Source of the DNA: Platycnemis pennipes
Taxonomy: Eukaryota; Arthropoda; Insecta; Odonata; Platycnemididae
Assembly (NCBI GenBank): GCA_933228895.1
Contig: OW121853.1
Coordinates: forward strand, 76,926,645-76,990,644
Direction: 5' to 3'
Length of the DNA: 64,000 nt
The stretch's first letter is position 1; the number at the start of each line of letters is the position of its first letter. A model generated the notes under the pieces. The model saw nothing but the letters and a program-made list of their open reading frames with translations, was not told where the DNA came from and did not search any database. Below are positions 1 to 11,345 of the stretch, one piece after another. A program made the position numbers and the translations under genes.

Positions 1-375
1 GGGTTAAGCACAAAGTTATTGTCTGCAGCCCATGAATTGATGGCTTGAACATCCTGATTGACTTTGGAAATTGCATCATTCAGCTCATGCAGATGGCTGT
101 GATGATAAATCTGTAAGTCGTCAGCATTTTAAGGTATTTACAATTTATAATACACTTGGGCAGATCAAGGATATACAAGGAAAATAGGAGAGGACCAAGA
201 ACTGACCCTTGCGGGACCCCACAATGGACAGTGGTCCATTGCGATGTATTCCCATTCGCGTCCTTGACTGCATGTTGGTGATCTTTTAGATAGGAGTAAA
301 ACCAGTTAAGTGTGGAACAGGAAAAATTAAGGTTTTTCAACTTGTGGAGAAGTTTGGCGTGATTACTGAGGCTAC
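1..375 (-). pseudogene. Non-LTR retrotransposon reverse transcriptase fragment (CR1/Jockey group), frameshifted
   Basis: Read on the minus strand, 80-365 encodes the palm region of a LINE reverse transcriptase: the block [17 protein letters not shown] is followed by a short linker. The catalytic Tyr-Ala-Asp-Asp box is broken by a frameshift near 125-130. The downstream part continues in another frame ([17 protein letters not shown] and on to about position 1), so the copy is dead. It is cut by the window edge. The residues after the break lead naturally into the C-terminal part encoded at 19775-20470, so both may come from one family. Seen: motifs and the frame change. Inferred: family grouping. 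Confidence 0.85.
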
Positions 376-969
376 AAAATACAAAACGCCTGAAATTGAA
401 AATTACGTATAATTAATTTCAGAATACATATTGAATGGCATACCAGATGGGATAATGAATATTCTGAATGTATTTTGTACTGATTCAGTTATTTACTATT
501 GTACAATATTGTACAATTTAAATTTTGAGTGACTTCATTGGGTATGCCAAATTAAAATGCTATGAAGAAAAATTAAAAGATTATTGTTATGCAGCGCGTA
601 ACTCACCACATGTTTTTTTTAATATCTTTATTGTCTAGATAACACGAGCGCTATCGATAGGAAAATACGTTAGCCTTTTTACAGGTTAATGTATGGTGGG
701 AGCAGAGAAAAGCTAGAATTGCTCAAAAACTACAAAAATTCGGAATATGAAGCGGGGGCTCTTCAAAACCGATGTCCAAACATTTTTTTTTGTTTTTCCT
801 CTTAAATTTTCTGTAGCATGTATGTGCTGGTGTATTACGTTTCATCTTAAATTGCTTCTTTTATTTTTTTTAGGCATACTGTCGTATTCGATGATGTTAT
901 CTTGTAATCTCACTCTTTTTAGCAGCGTATTTCGTTGATTATGCTTTTAATATTAGGTTTATTATGTTT
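376..969. other. No gene seen; possible 3' region of the adjacent LINE
   Basis: AT-rich sequence with short T and A runs. It lies downstream (minus sense) of the LINE C-terminus at 970-1197 and may be its 3' untranslated region, but the characteristic 3' hairpin of that family is not visible here. A 9-bp inverted pair (TGGCATACC around 437 and GGTATGCCA around 541) is the only structure noticed. Confidence 0.35.
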
Positions 970-2160
970 ACGTATGCCATGCAGGAAAAAATGACATTTT
1001 AAATCTATCGCTACGACATTCTATCTCTAATCTTGTTTTTATAATCAAATATAGGGCAATACGCGAACGTTCTTTTTTTATTTCTAACATCATTGGCCAA
1101 AATATCAAAAATTAACCATCTTAAAATTAACCATGAAATGCGTAGTTGATTTTTATCCTGCGTTCCGATAATGATTCCCATTCTTAATCTTCTATTACAC
1201 TGTAAAAAGTTGATCTGATTTTCAGTGCGATCTGAAATTAAGCGCTGTCTGATTTTAAGGTAGTGGTCTGAATTTAAAACTCATGATGCGTGAAAATCAG
1301 ACACACCTCCGTCTTATTTTAAGACCATAACCACTACATGTTGAAAATAAGATGGTTGTGATGGTTTACATTTTTACATTTAAAGTACACATTTTCATAT
1401 TATCTTTGAAGTTATTGTCCATGTGTTCCCATTTCAGTCCTGGAATCTTTTTTAATGGAAATTCTATGACTTACGTTTGCTCTATAGAAGAATTTAGTCA
1501 GTGAAACAGTATCATCGAATAAAAATATGAAACAGGGTTTTGCTTTGTGTTCGTGTGAAGTGTTTAAATATCTAGTATTTATAATTAGACATCGCATAAA
1601 AGTAGGCTTTGATTTCAATAGCAACCCGCATTGTTACGTGGTACTTATTTTCAGATAGGCCCATGCTGAATTTAAGACAGCCCTGGTCTTCAATTCAGCA
1701 TGGGACTATCTTAAAATAGGTCCCACCTGGTGTGATTTTCAGCCCTGCATCTGCCTTAAAATAAGACATCCCCTCAGAGTAGGCTTGAATTTCAATAGCA
1801 ACCCGCATTATTACCAGACCAGGGCTGTCTTAAATTCAGCATAGGCCTATCTGAAAATAAGTCCACTTGGTCTGATTTTCAGTCGTTCACCTGCCTTATT
1901 TTTAGACAAGATATTACTGCTGAAATTCAACATACCCTGTCTTAAAATTGTTGCATCTGAAATTCAGATCACTTTTGTACCTTAAAATCAGATCTACTTT
2001 TTACAGTGTAAGCTCGTAACACTAATGCAATATCGCAATGATGTTTTAAAAATCTTGTCGATTTCCTCTGCACACGCTGTAATTCCTTGTTCGTACCTTC
2101 CTCGTATGGATTCCTTATACTAGCGGCATTTGATAAATGAGACCTAACATGGGTCACCCT
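970..2160 (-). pseudogene. LINE-A reverse transcriptase C-terminus split by a DNA element
   Basis: On the minus strand 2009-2160 reads like the pre-C-terminal part of a CR1/Jockey-group reverse transcriptase (ASIRNPYEEG, then ELQRVQRKSTRFLKHHC). After the inserted element at 1198-2008 the reading resumes at 1197 with EWESLSERRIKINYAF and reaches RSDRFKMSFFPA at about 1025-980, the family's usual ending. It carries stops and frame changes and is not functional. The family, called LINE-A here, recurs many times in this window, usually with the 3' hairpin described at 16640. Confidence 0.8.
1198..2008. mobile_element. Element A: TA-flanked inverted-repeat element made of TTAAAATCAGA-like words
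   Basis: Both ends carry CACTGTAAAAAGT in inverted orientation (1198-1210 and 1996-2008) with TA on each outer side, as expected for Tc1/mariner-type target duplication. The interior has no coding capacity. It is packed with degenerate copies of TCTGATTTTAAG and its complement in both orientations, plus a near-direct repeat (around 1601-1632 and 1784-1811) containing TTTCAATAGCAACCCGCATT. It sits inside a LINE-A copy whose reading resumes on both sides, so it is an insertion. Mobilising transposase unknown; Tc1/mariner is an inference from TA. Confidence 0.8.
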
Positions 2161-2868
2161 TGTGGTTTTTTGTTATGAAGCACCCTTTTTCGTGCATCAT
2201 CATCAGATCCTTTCTACGAATCCTATTCTAAGGTTTGCTAAATCTTTTGTTTCCATAGTCTGTTACCCTCGCGACAAGTCTTCTCAAACGGTTACGCCAA
2301 AATATTTCATAGGTTCTATGATCAATATTTTATAAGGTTCATCGGAATAAGTACCTACTTATTTCTTAACCTCATTTCATCGCATTTCTTCAAGGTTAAT
2401 TCAAGGTTTCCAATAAATCACCAGTCATCAATTACTTCTAAATAGAAGTAGCGACTGCGTATAATCATCGATCCTAATAATCCTATACACTACCGCGTCT
2501 TCGCAAAATAAAGAAACGTACCGCAAACTAAAAAAGTTAACGGTTCCTTATGATTGCAAATGTTTTTAAATTGTCTCGGGAACAGGGAGGACAAACATGA
2601 GAAAACCAAGGCGAGCGAGGTGTACGGACTAAAATGTGAAACGTGCAGGATTGTTGTATTTGTCAAATTCGCGGGGATATGATAACCAGGATAATATAAC
2701 GATTTGGGAAGAATGAACCTGACTTAGCTTACAGCGAGGTACTTAACCAAGAACAACTAACAAGAAAATATTTTAAGTAAAATTTTATTTTTTTGAATTA
2801 TTAAACACATTTAGCCTTCCTTTTTGAACTGATTTCCACTAATACCTTAACAAAGCAACAACAGATTA

Positions 2869-2948
2869 GACCAGTATATAGACCAGTGTCTATAGACTGG
2901 TCTATAGACACTGGTGGTCTATAGACCAGTCTATAGACCACCAGTGTC
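2869..2948. repeat. Nested perfect hairpins of TATAGACCAGTCTATAGAC words
   Basis: Arms at 2907-2926 and 2929-2948 are perfect 20-bp inverted repeats around a 2-base CA loop. An overlapping hairpin has perfect 16-bp arms at 2882-2897 and 2900-2915 around TG. The two share sequence, so the DNA can fold in alternative ways. The word GTCTATAGAC, itself a palindrome, is the repeated core. Confidence 0.9.
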
Positions 2949-3290
2949 AGTGTACATGTACCCCGCCCCAAGTAAATGGTATTGTAACCTAAACATGATT
3001 TGAATAACTTCAAAACGACTCGTTCTCAATGAAACCTGTGGAAGGAAATGAATAAGGTCTGACATATGTTTCATCATTATGTACCTCTACAATTTATCAC
3101 TTGACTAGCAGGCTTGCTGCCTGCTTTGCAGGCACTTTTTATAAGCACTTCGTATGCTGAGAGAAGGAAATTGCTATTTTATGAATAGAGAAATTAGTCC
3201 CACTCTAATTATCCTGTATGATTTTGTACTTTTTTCCACGCCATATTTTCATTATATGTTGTCTCCCAATCTCAAAAACCACGTTTTTTG

Positions 3291-3470
3291 CATTTTTCTC
3301 TGCACCACAAACTGCTAAAAATCCAAAACTACTAACAAATCATACAGACAGAGAATCCACACTCAACGCACGAAACCTCACTCTTTTAGCTCAAAACTTG
3401 GGAGAGAACAAAACAAAATGGATACAGAATGACTGACTGACTGACTGACACGCTACAAAATAAATATATA
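3291..3470. repeat. Dispersed repeat, first of two direct copies
   Basis: About 180 bp that recurs in direct orientation at 3829-4005 with roughly 85-90 percent identity by eye, ending in ACTGACTGACTGACAC. No promoter boxes or coding capacity were recognised. Both copies lie in the part of unit 0 that has no counterpart in units 1 and 2, so they may belong to one inserted element. Confidence 0.75.
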
Positions 3471-3828
3471 TTCGAATTAACCTGCTGATTTAGCAACAAA
3501 CATTAATACATAATGAGCGTTTTATAGCCTTCTTTCAACTATTAGAAAAGTACTTCAAAACGTCTAGCTTTGAAATTCACGATTCATACATGAGATCGAG
3601 ACCGGTAGGCAAAAATTGTTTTATTTCACTATCTGCATATCGAAAACGTCAATATTTTCATACTTACAAAATAGATTGATGAAACTAATTCCACTTTTTT
3701 CAACTGCTTCAATCCAATTTTTGCCCCTTTGCCAAAAACGTAAACACATTTAAATAGCAACGAGAACAAATTTGCATAGCAACTGATTTCCCATGTTAAA
3801 AGATAGGGAAAAAAAATATTTTTCTCTT

Positions 3829-4005
3829 GCATTTTTCTCTACACCACAAACTGCTAAAAATCCAAAACTACTACCAAATTATGCAGACAGAGAATCCACA
3901 TTCAACGCACCAAACCTCACTGTTTTAGCTCAAAAATTAAGAGAGAACGAAACAAAACGGATACAGAATGACGAACTGACTGACACGCTACAAAATTAAT
4001 ATACC
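3829..4005. repeat. Dispersed repeat, second direct copy
   Basis: Partner of 3291-3470, same orientation, ending in GAACTGACTGACACGC with fewer ACTG repeats than the first copy. The start CATTTTTCTCTRCACCACAA is shared. Family not recognised. Confidence 0.75.
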
Positions 4006-4619
4006 TATATAGATTCCGTGAATTTTAAAATTTTGGATCCCACCCTGCCTCAATATTGTTAGTTTTTTAAGGTCAAGGTGGGTTCAGATGGAGTTTGAAA
4101 TTTAATTTAACTTCCAAATACGTCTAAACATTCTCCTCGAAAATAAATATTCGCGGGAGCTGTACTTTTTTCTCTACAACAGAAACCCCAGTAGCTAAGT
4201 TGCTCCTCCTTATTTCAAATTCCGTTAATTCACTCTTTGTCTTCCGAATGATGGCAAGTTGGACCATTAAGAAAAATTTTCGTTTGCGAACCGGATTGCT
4301 TAGTCCGCTACATCCTGAAAATGCTTGTAGTGCACTTTGCGAGCGTTGGGGGACGATGATTTCATTGAACGGATAGTAAGACGGTTGCGATACTTGGCAT
4401 ATTTCCATTCTTACTGCTACTAAAACCGAAGAAAAAATCGCATATACGACAGTAAATTATTCTCATAAGTCTTGGGGGAAATAATGAAATCTGTTGTGAA
4501 TCGAAGTGCTAAAAATACTTTTTTACTTTTTTATTAAATGTTTCGGCGAAAAAATTTACTCCAAAAGAAATATCTTGATCAATTAAAATTCGACTACACG
4601 TAGGCTTCCCTTGTGGTAT

Positions 4620-5950
4620 TTGTGGGGGATGAAACACCTTTAAAAGTTCTCTACCTGCACTGCTTTCGAATACCAGCTTCGAGTTGACGCAGTTTCATGC
4701 CTATTATCTTTTACCTTACATTTCCATCCCGTGTACCTTGAGGTAGAAAATACAAATCATTAATTACAATAAGCAATTAAGGAGAAATTATCCTATAGTA
4801 TGAATTCTGTATGCCGTTGTCGTTTCTCATCACACGTGACAAAAACGGATATGTGTTTTGTTCTTTAATTTCAGATGCAACCTTTCTGTAACGAAGATCT
4901 ATTGTAAACAATTTGATTTTGTAGCAAGTAGCACTAAAACTTTCTTTCTTGACTCGAGCATTAATTTTCATCCAATCAGTCTCTCTCAACATCAGCAACT
5001 AAAAATTCACGTCTGAAATCTGTATCAGTCAATTGGGTTTAAGGGAACTCTAGTTTCTATCACACGTGTTTATTCCACAGACTGATTAAAAACTGATTAC
5101 AATATCTAAGGATGCTTTTTTTCAGTCTTTATTTGCCAATTTCATTTTGGAGCAAAAATTATTTTTTGTTTCGTCCCACATTATGTATATCTTTAAATGT
5201 CTCTGAGGTTCTACTGCCGATAATAGTTTTTGCTCTAGCGTGAGGGCCTTCTCTCGCACTTCTAGAGGATTGTCTTGACAGATTTAAATTCGCTTACAGT
5301 GCCTTGGAAGTGGTATTTGAGAGTAATGAAAAATGTCCCGAAGTTCTATTCCTGCGATGCTTGTGAATAACGCCTTCGCGTTAACTTTCTGATTAGGAAG
5401 GGAATAGGAAATATATGATAACAAAAACAGTAATAGTAAGCAAGAGATTTATTGGAAGATGCAAAAACAATTTACAATCGGATACATAGCCGTAACATGC
5501 CTTCGAATTTAGTGCCTTAGTCTTGGATTTCACGTTTATATGACAAAGAGTAATTAAATATATTTAATTCATTTTTATATTGAATATCACTCCAATTTTC
5601 ATTGGTATGTTATTTATTATGATGATATTAATTTGTCTAGCCTAAGAACGGCATCGAGTTTTTAATTTACTTTTAAAAGCGGTATAATACAATGGGTAAG
5701 ACCGAAAACAATTTTCTAATACACGTGTTAATTTGCACAATCTTTTACAAATGGTGTTTAAAATATTTGAGGATTTTTCTTTTAGTCTTAAATTACACAT
5801 TTCAATTCCGAGACAAGCATTTTTGTTTTAAAAACAGCTTTTTTCTATATCTATATAACGTCTGTGATGTTCTCCAGCCATGTTAGTTTTTGCTTGAGCG
5901 TGATGTCATTCACTCGCACTTTCTTCTCTTCGCTGCAGAAATGGTTCCCG
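4620..5950. repeat. Internal tandem duplication within unit 0
   Basis: The order of conserved blocks seen once in units 1 and 2 appears twice here: about 4620-5290 and about 5330-5950. Markers are the words around 4650 and 5345 (a CGAATACCAG-like site), 4745 and 5405 (a GATAACAAAAACAG-like site) and 5215 and 5880 (TAGTTTTTGCT). The copies are strongly diverged. Confidence 0.5.
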
Positions 5951-6018
5951 CGCTTCCAATGGTTGAAAATCTTCCCTCTTTCTCTCCCTCTCCCTTGCTC
6001 ACTTCTTTTTTTATTTTT

Positions 6019-6093
6019 TATAAATCTTCAAGGTCTGCCTCACGGCATCCATGCCCGCCTCCTTAAGTCTGACCCCGAGCAATCGGCGGGAGT
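6019..6093 (-). pseudogene. Exon-like block Y, unit 0 copy
   Basis: Minus-strand block preceded by a pyrimidine-rich tract and CAG (acceptor at 6094-6096). It aligns with blocks at 23069-23146 and 38152-38286, which read IPADCLGSFEEVGMDAVRQT or close to it. This copy has a small insertion near 6070 that breaks the frame, though GMDAVRQT-like codons remain. Product unknown. Confidence 0.45.
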
Positions 6094-6239
6094 CTGCGGA
6101 ATGGAAACAGAGATTTATCAGACATTTATGAACGGGTGCGCAATTAAAAAGCATGAGTCTGGATCTGTCGGTAATAAACATTTGAAATTATTAAACATCT
6201 TAATTTTTGTGCTGCCAATTTAAGGACCTTGAGGTACTC

Positions 6240-6385
6240 TCCTGCGATCAGATGTAGTACCCAAAGATTCCTGCCCCGGAAAGTGAAAATCGTTCCCAGA
6301 CAAGACTCGAACCCGAAAGAAATCGAGTGTTTCGAGCCAGAGATATCGCCTTCGATTGAGCCAAAGGTACAATTTTACATTGCCA
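6240..6385 (-). mobile_element. tRNA-derived SINE-like fragment
   Basis: On the minus strand a polymerase III A-box-like TGGCTCAATCGAAGG (around 6348-6362) is followed about 45 bases later by a B box, GGGTTCGAGTC (around 6304-6314). The spacing fits a tRNA head. No CCA, no clean cloverleaf and no target duplication were found, so it is a fragment or a diverged SINE rather than a tRNA gene. Confidence 0.5.
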
Positions 6386-6872
6386 TGATTATGTACAGTC
6401 TACTGTAATTGAAGATGGTTTTACAGCCGAAACCGATATTACTTCGGGGACAGAAAGTAAAAGAGGAAAGAAGTAAGGAAATCACAAGTAGGAGAGAAGA
6501 AGAAACACCAAAGAACGATATATTTAATTATGATAATTACTAAAAATTCCTGCAGCTACCCAATATGTCACCTACCATTAAATGAGGCGATTGGCCCTAG
6601 ATGACTTTCGCCTCCCATGAAAAACTTTCTAGATTGGAGAAGAACTGATAGTGAGAATAAAGTGGATATATAAGTGGAAGTATACGGAACCAAGGAGGAA
6701 CATTATTTGGAAAAGGTATCTTGGGGTGAAAGAATAGTCGTCCTTTAGAAAACAATACTTTGTAAATTTAACATGATTTTATTGAAAAAATATTGCGTTT
6801 CGTTAAAATCCTTTGAAATTGGGAAAGTATTGTTTTCCTATTGCACATGAAATTTATGTCATTAAATCCCTA

Positions 6873-7245
6873 CATCTACATAATACCCTGCAAGCCACCA
6901 TAAAGGTGTGTGACATGGGGTGAATGCTCACCAAACATGCAATAAATATCATGCATAACAAAGGATTAGCAATAATATACTAGTTTAAAATTAAATTTTT
7001 AAAAAAGATAAAAATACTAAAGCAAACATGCAATATAATGCTGTTATTTGGGTTAGCTTAAGATCCTTATACCAACATGCAACTATCCATTGATATACTC
7101 GCATGGAATATACGAGTATTTACTGCTATTCATATCCCTATAATTGTATGAGGAGTAAAGAACATTTTGAATCTGTCAGTTCGGCAATAAATTTCTCTTC
7201 CTTTATGATTTTGGTCCAGTCTACCATAGTAATTTGTAAGGACAA
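6873..7245 (-). pseudogene. LINE-A 3' end (minus)
   Basis: The minus strand reads from a decayed RT C-terminus (about 7245-7110) through the family's 3' UTR to the 3' hairpin and ATGTAGATGT tail at 6873. It matches 32562-32960 along its whole length, including the run of ACATGC words in the UTR. Truncated and without open frame. Confidence 0.75.
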
Positions 7246-7314
7246 TACTTTGTTTACACATTCACAAGTATTTTATGATTTACCAAAAGAAAAAACAACA
7301 ACAGAAAAGAAGTA

Positions 7315-7560
7315 AATGCTACATTTGGTATATTATTATTTAGCACATAAGTACTGTTTCAAGGCTCTCTTGAATGAACACACAGATGTCAACCTCTTTA
7401 TATTCAGAGAAAGAGAATTCCACAATTTACACGAAGTTACATAAAATGATTCATTGTAAGTATATGGCATAGTATAATTAAGTTCGTAATATTTGTAGTC
7501 ATTCGCCTCTTTTTGTCGTTATTATATGCACGTGGATCATATAGATAAAGTGGAATGTTT
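7315..7560 (-). pseudogene. Reverse transcriptase C-terminus, second LINE type
   Basis: Minus-strand translation gives YTYNESFYVTSCKLWNSLSL followed by IKRLTSVCSFKRALKQYL, the pattern (aromatic, then LWNSLP, then FKxxLKxYL) that closes many CR1/Jockey-group reverse transcriptases. It resembles the ending encoded at 20380-20470 more than the LINE-A ending. Fragment only. Confidence 0.65.
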
Positions 7561-7795
7561 GCATTAAATAATTTAAAAAGTAAACATACCCATTTGTATC
7601 ATGCGGCTTTCTTCAGTGTTTAACCAATTTAACCAATGTATAATATGGGCAGACATGCCCGTCAGTGAGGACAACTGGACCCGGAATAACACCGAAATAT
7701 GTTTCCCTTCTCTAAATATTCGATGTTCTGTGATGATCCACCCACTGCCATACACCCTTGAGTTGGATCGCATGCCCTGCCCCTCCATTACTCAC

Positions 7796-7951
7796 CATTC
7801 TGGGGTCCGGGTTCCTGTCAGGGTTTCACCCTCCACATCTGTTCCCGGAAGCATCCTCCAAGAACTCCTGAGATATCTGCAGGCGACCGTCACGGTTGTA
7901 GACCAGCACCCCACGGGACAGCAAAAGGTTGAAGATGTGCCTAAAATAGTA
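7796..7951 (-). pseudogene. Exon-like block X, unit 0 copy
   Basis: A 156-bp minus-strand block bounded by a pyrimidine tract plus CACACAG (acceptor at 7952-7954) and by GTGAGT (donor, 7790-7795). The first frame reads HIFNLLLSRGVLVYNRDGRL, then QISQEFLEDA, and then meets a TGA. Copies at 26604-26758 and 38994-39150 keep both splice signals and mostly conservative changes in this frame (LVYNRDGRLQIS, FVYNNDGRLQIS, LIYGDDGHLRFS). I do not recognise the protein. It may be a decayed duplicated exon or part of an unknown element. Confidence 0.5.
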
Positions 7952-8315
7952 CTGTGTGGAAAAGGAATAAGAACGGATCAGTCTCCACGTCCCGGAATAT
8001 GAATTTACTTTAGGTCAACATTGCAAAAATACAACATATACTATGAGCGTATTCGTTGCAACTATACGAGTGATTATATAACCTAATAGGATTACTTGCA
8101 CGGTATTGACTCAATTTCTTGAGCCGTTCGCGGTAAAGATTCACTCTTATAAGTGTTTATCAGTAAATAATTGGTTCTGATTTTAATTTTGATGTATTTT
8201 ATTCGGATCAAAATGTGATTATTGGAAAAACCCTGAAGGCCAGTTAGAGGGTGTGTGGCAGGGGGTTACTTCACACCTATCGTGCATTACTGTCGAAAAA
8301 ACTATCCTAACCATC

Positions 8316-8890
8316 ATTAATCATCAACCTTCAGATTGGTTTGACGCAGCTCTCCACTGAGTTCTTCTATCGGTTAATATCTTCACATTATATTGTATAC
8401 ATATGTACATGCTATACATATTTCTTGTCTTTCACATCCTTCATCACTTGTTCCATATATCTCGCATAAATAAATATCAGTTCATCAGCATCGGTAAACA
8501 GTCCTGAGATTGGTTTGATGCAACTCTCCACTCAGTTCTCCTATCAGCTACTCTCTTCATATTTATGTATTTCTTCTCTTTCATGACCTTCATCACTTGT
8601 TCCATTTATCTCGTGCGAGGCCTTCCTTTGTGGTTCTTCCCGTCCACTTTTCCCTCGACGATTGTCTTCATCAGGTCATCATGTCTCATGATGTGGCCGG
8701 TAAAGTTATCCCGTATTCTTCTTAGGGTATTCAGATTACTTCCCTTTTCTCCCGCTATTCTTAGGACTTCTTCATTTGTTATTCGGTCGACCCATTCTAT
8801 CTTCATCATTCTTCTGTAGCACCACATTTTGAATGTTTCTTTTGTCTCTTGTCTTTTCTTTTCTGATTCTGTCATCGTCCATGCCTCACT
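8316..8890 (-). pseudogene. RTE-B retrotransposon C-terminus, two tandem fragments
   Basis: Minus strand 8500-8890 encodes the C-terminal region of an RTE-type reverse transcriptase: FKMWCYRRMMKIEWVDR, EVLRIAGEKGSNLNTLRRIR, NFTGHIMRHDDLMKT and IVEGKVDGK. A second, more decayed copy of the very 3' end lies at 8316-8470 in the same orientation. The family (RTE-B here) also occurs at 14740, 15330, 26265, 27195, 52765 and 60175. Confidence 0.8.
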
Positions 8891-9064
8891 GCCACAAATG
8901 AACGCGCTCCAGATTTGACGAATTGTAATATTGCAGAAAAAGTCTCATAGCAAACTCAGTAATTATTATACACGAAGAGAAGAGAAAGACTTAAAAGCGA
9001 CACAGACGGTCACCTCAAGCTATCGTCATAAACTAATACAACGTACGAAAGGTACATTTTAAGG

Positions 9065-9262
9065 TTCATGTTGGTGTCCAAATCCTCTGGTTCAAATCCC
9101 GGCGGTGGCAGACAGTTTAAATTGGTTAACCTATCCTGTGGAGAGAACTTACCGTTCAGAATTCCGTCCGTCGGATGGGACGCTAAACCTGGGACTTATT
9201 GGCGCCTATACGTTAAGAGTCGGCTTACGTCCACGCCGGGTTTTCATCCACCCTTCCCTAAA
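9065..9262 (+). mobile_element. SINE-1 copy, 5' truncated
   Basis: Starts just before a B box (GGTTCAAATCCCGG, about 9090-9103) and continues through the body shared with 21637-21929 and 41835-42040, including the word CCGTCCGTCGGATGGGACG. The A box is degenerate. Non-coding; short reading frames here are chance. Confidence 0.75.
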
Positions 9263-9274
9263 TAAATTCATTCC

Positions 9275-10590
9275 CCTACCCATTTGTAATATATTGTTTA
9301 CGTCTTACTCTTGTATACTCAGAAAAGATGTCACAAATTTCTGCGGAACGTCCTTTTAATCTCTGCATAAGCTTACGATCTGCTATCCCGAAATGTTGTA
9401 CGCAGTTAAATAGAAATGCTCCCTAACCCATAAAAAACACGACACCTTTTCATGAACCTGCCTGCCTTCCGCTGCACACTATCCAATTTCCAAATGAAAC
9501 CAACTTCTACTGTATCCCATATGCCAGCTGAATGGACAAACTAATTAAAGGGATGACAGCACATTCCCATTTTCGTCACGTGTACACTCCAATTATTTTC
9601 TTTTGATGAACATTTTTCCGTGTGGTTCGCCATTAAAATTCCCCGAATGTATTTCCTGCACGGTAGGCGATCGGCATTCGTAACACAATTATAACTCATA
9701 TTCGACTGTAACATCTGTACGTGGTCTTTCTTGTGTAGCCCCAGTGAGCTCATCGTTTTCAAAATTTGCTGCAACACATATTTTTCAGTTAAAAGCTCTT
9801 AATGCCACTTTTGGTACTAATCTTAAAAAACGAGTTATACAGATTATAAAATGTCATCCCTCACCAGTGACGTAGCCAGGATGTTCTCCATGGGGGTGCA
9901 AAAATAAGTTAACGTTCCATAACACAAGTTTGTTTTTGCCCCGTCATGAAAAATATTAAGATTTCTTAATACAATTTGTATTTATTATATTTCTCCCCTT
10001 CGTTGAATGTCAACGGGCACCTTCAGCTAGTTGACCTGTAATTTTTCATGTGACTAATGAGCCGGGGGGGAGGAGGGGGAGCAAGCGCCCCGCCCTGCCC
10101 CACCGTGGCTACGCCCATGTCCCTCACTAGTGATGCTAACCCACATTTTCCATATCTAAATCATTAGAATTATCCATGTGCATTACCCGTGACGTCAACA
10201 TCACCCTGGTTTGCAAAATAGACTTGGGAATATTTCATTACTCAGAACAACGTTCCTCTTGTTACCTCCTCTCCTGAACATTCTCTTTGGCTTGGTCCTC
10301 AGCTGTCCGATCATCTTCCCCCAATTGGATTGGCATCCTAGACAGAAAGCTCCTTATATACCCCGCTCAGAATGTGAAAACGTAAGTTAATGCTTCCACA
10401 CCGGATGCAAGATTAATAACTCTGTCGCTTGCTGTCCCTGTCTCAGCGAATTCTGAACAACTACAAACAGCGGACAAAGCCCAAGTTGTGAAATGCTCTC
10501 TCTTCGGGACGTCGTCTGCATTCCCCCGCTCAGGACCGTCTTATCCGTGGAGTTAAAACGATAAGGGGTAGTACTCTTCGCACGGTTATG
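9275..10590. repeat. Dispersed element U, copy 1 (5' truncated, with insertion)
   Basis: Aligns in order with 18500-19540 and 43940-44965. Landmarks: GCATAAGCTTACGATCTGCTA, then the CCTGCCTGCCTTCC word near 9460, and the GCTCAGGACCGTCTTATC end near 10530. A 249-bp insertion sits at 9871-10119. The left part of the family is missing, probably lost near the SINE at 9262. Confidence 0.7.
9871..10119. mobile_element. Short inserted element inside U copy 1
   Basis: Flanked by TCCCTCACCAGTGA (9857-9870) and TCCCTCACTAGTGA (10120-10133), 13 of 14 identical, where the other U copies have one version. Its ends are inverted: CGTAGCCAGG at 9871 and the complement of CGTAGCCACGG at 10103-10113. It contains a G-rich stretch near 10066-10081. 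Non-autonomous; class uncertain. Confidence 0.65.
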
Positions 10591-10734
10591 GCCAAAGAAT
10601 GTGAACGACCCTAGAACGTTCCTACAGTTTCTAATCGTGGGATGTGAAATTGTAAGGAAAATAAAACGATTCCAAATCTCCCGAGGCCACAAAGAATTGA
10701 CTTATGCTCTTCGTGGTCGTCTAATTAATCGCGT

Positions 10735-11000
10735 CACGTTACAGCTGCATCTGCATCAACGCAATACCTTGCAAATATCCGCAATTGTGAGTGGCATGGG
10801 GTGAAATATGAGCATATATGCACTACTTGCGTGCAACTAAGAGGTATAATGCTACTACCTTACGGAAACATGTTCGGTTTACATTCACGAGACACGTGTA
10901 ACTTTATGGTTAGTTTCAATGAGACCTAGAGTTTTGATGATTACCTACCCATTAATTGATCAGGCATTTCGTGCAACTTAATACTATTTCAGTATCGTGA
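10735..11000 (-). pseudogene. LINE-A 3' UTR fragment (minus)
   Basis: Begins at the plus-strand word TGCATCTGCATCAACGCAAT (complement of the 3' tail) followed by a decayed 3' hairpin, then UTR words GTATAATGCTACTACC shared with 45545-45560. No RT residues remain. Confidence 0.6.
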
Positions 11001-11345
11001 TTGTAGTCAGTCAATGGTCATATCTCTGACAAATTACAATTTTCAATTCAAAGTCGTTTGAAAATCTCTAATTGGCCGATCTCTGTTTCGTCAATCATAG
11101 ATTTATCAACCGTTGGTTGTTAGGCATTTATAATCGTCGAAACATCATCCATTAATTGTATGTATACATTCGTTTGTAGTCAATCAACGGTCTATCACTG
11201 ACTAATTCCAATTTCCAATTCAAAGCCGTTTGAAAATCTCTAATTGGGCGATCTCTGTTTAGTCAATCATAGATTTATCAACCGTTGGTTGTTAGGCATT
11301 TATAATGGTCAAAACATCATCTATTAATTACATTCGTTTCCTTTC
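11001..11345. repeat. Two-copy tandem repeat, period about 173 bp
   Basis: Unit one 11001-11173 and unit two 11174-11345 share long identical stretches such as AGATTTATCAACCGTTGG followed by TTGTTAGGCATTTATAAT. Each unit contains an inverted pair of TCAATCAACGGT-like and ACCGTTGGTTG words. No coding capacity. Confidence 0.9.

Larger units (their letters stand above)
2380..8305. repeat. Unit 0 of a three-copy segmental duplication
   Basis: Stretches at about 2390-2740, 4090-6230 and 7740-8305 align in order with unit 1 (about 21110-23200 and 26540-27180) and unit 2 (about 35480-38380 and 38930-41715). Divergence looks high (many substitutions and indels), so the duplication is old. Positions 2740-4085 have no counterpart in the other units and look like an insertion in this copy. 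It carries two exon-like blocks on the minus strand (see 6020 and 7796). Confidence 0.75.

Noticed and set aside
1198..2008. CRISPR-like array, because short words recur at intervals
   Set aside because: Repeats are degenerate, on both strands, with irregular spacing, within TA-flanked inverted ends and in a eukaryotic context.
4124..4408. 94-codon minus-strand frame in unit 0
   Set aside because: The aligned regions of units 1 and 2 do not keep the frame or the residues.
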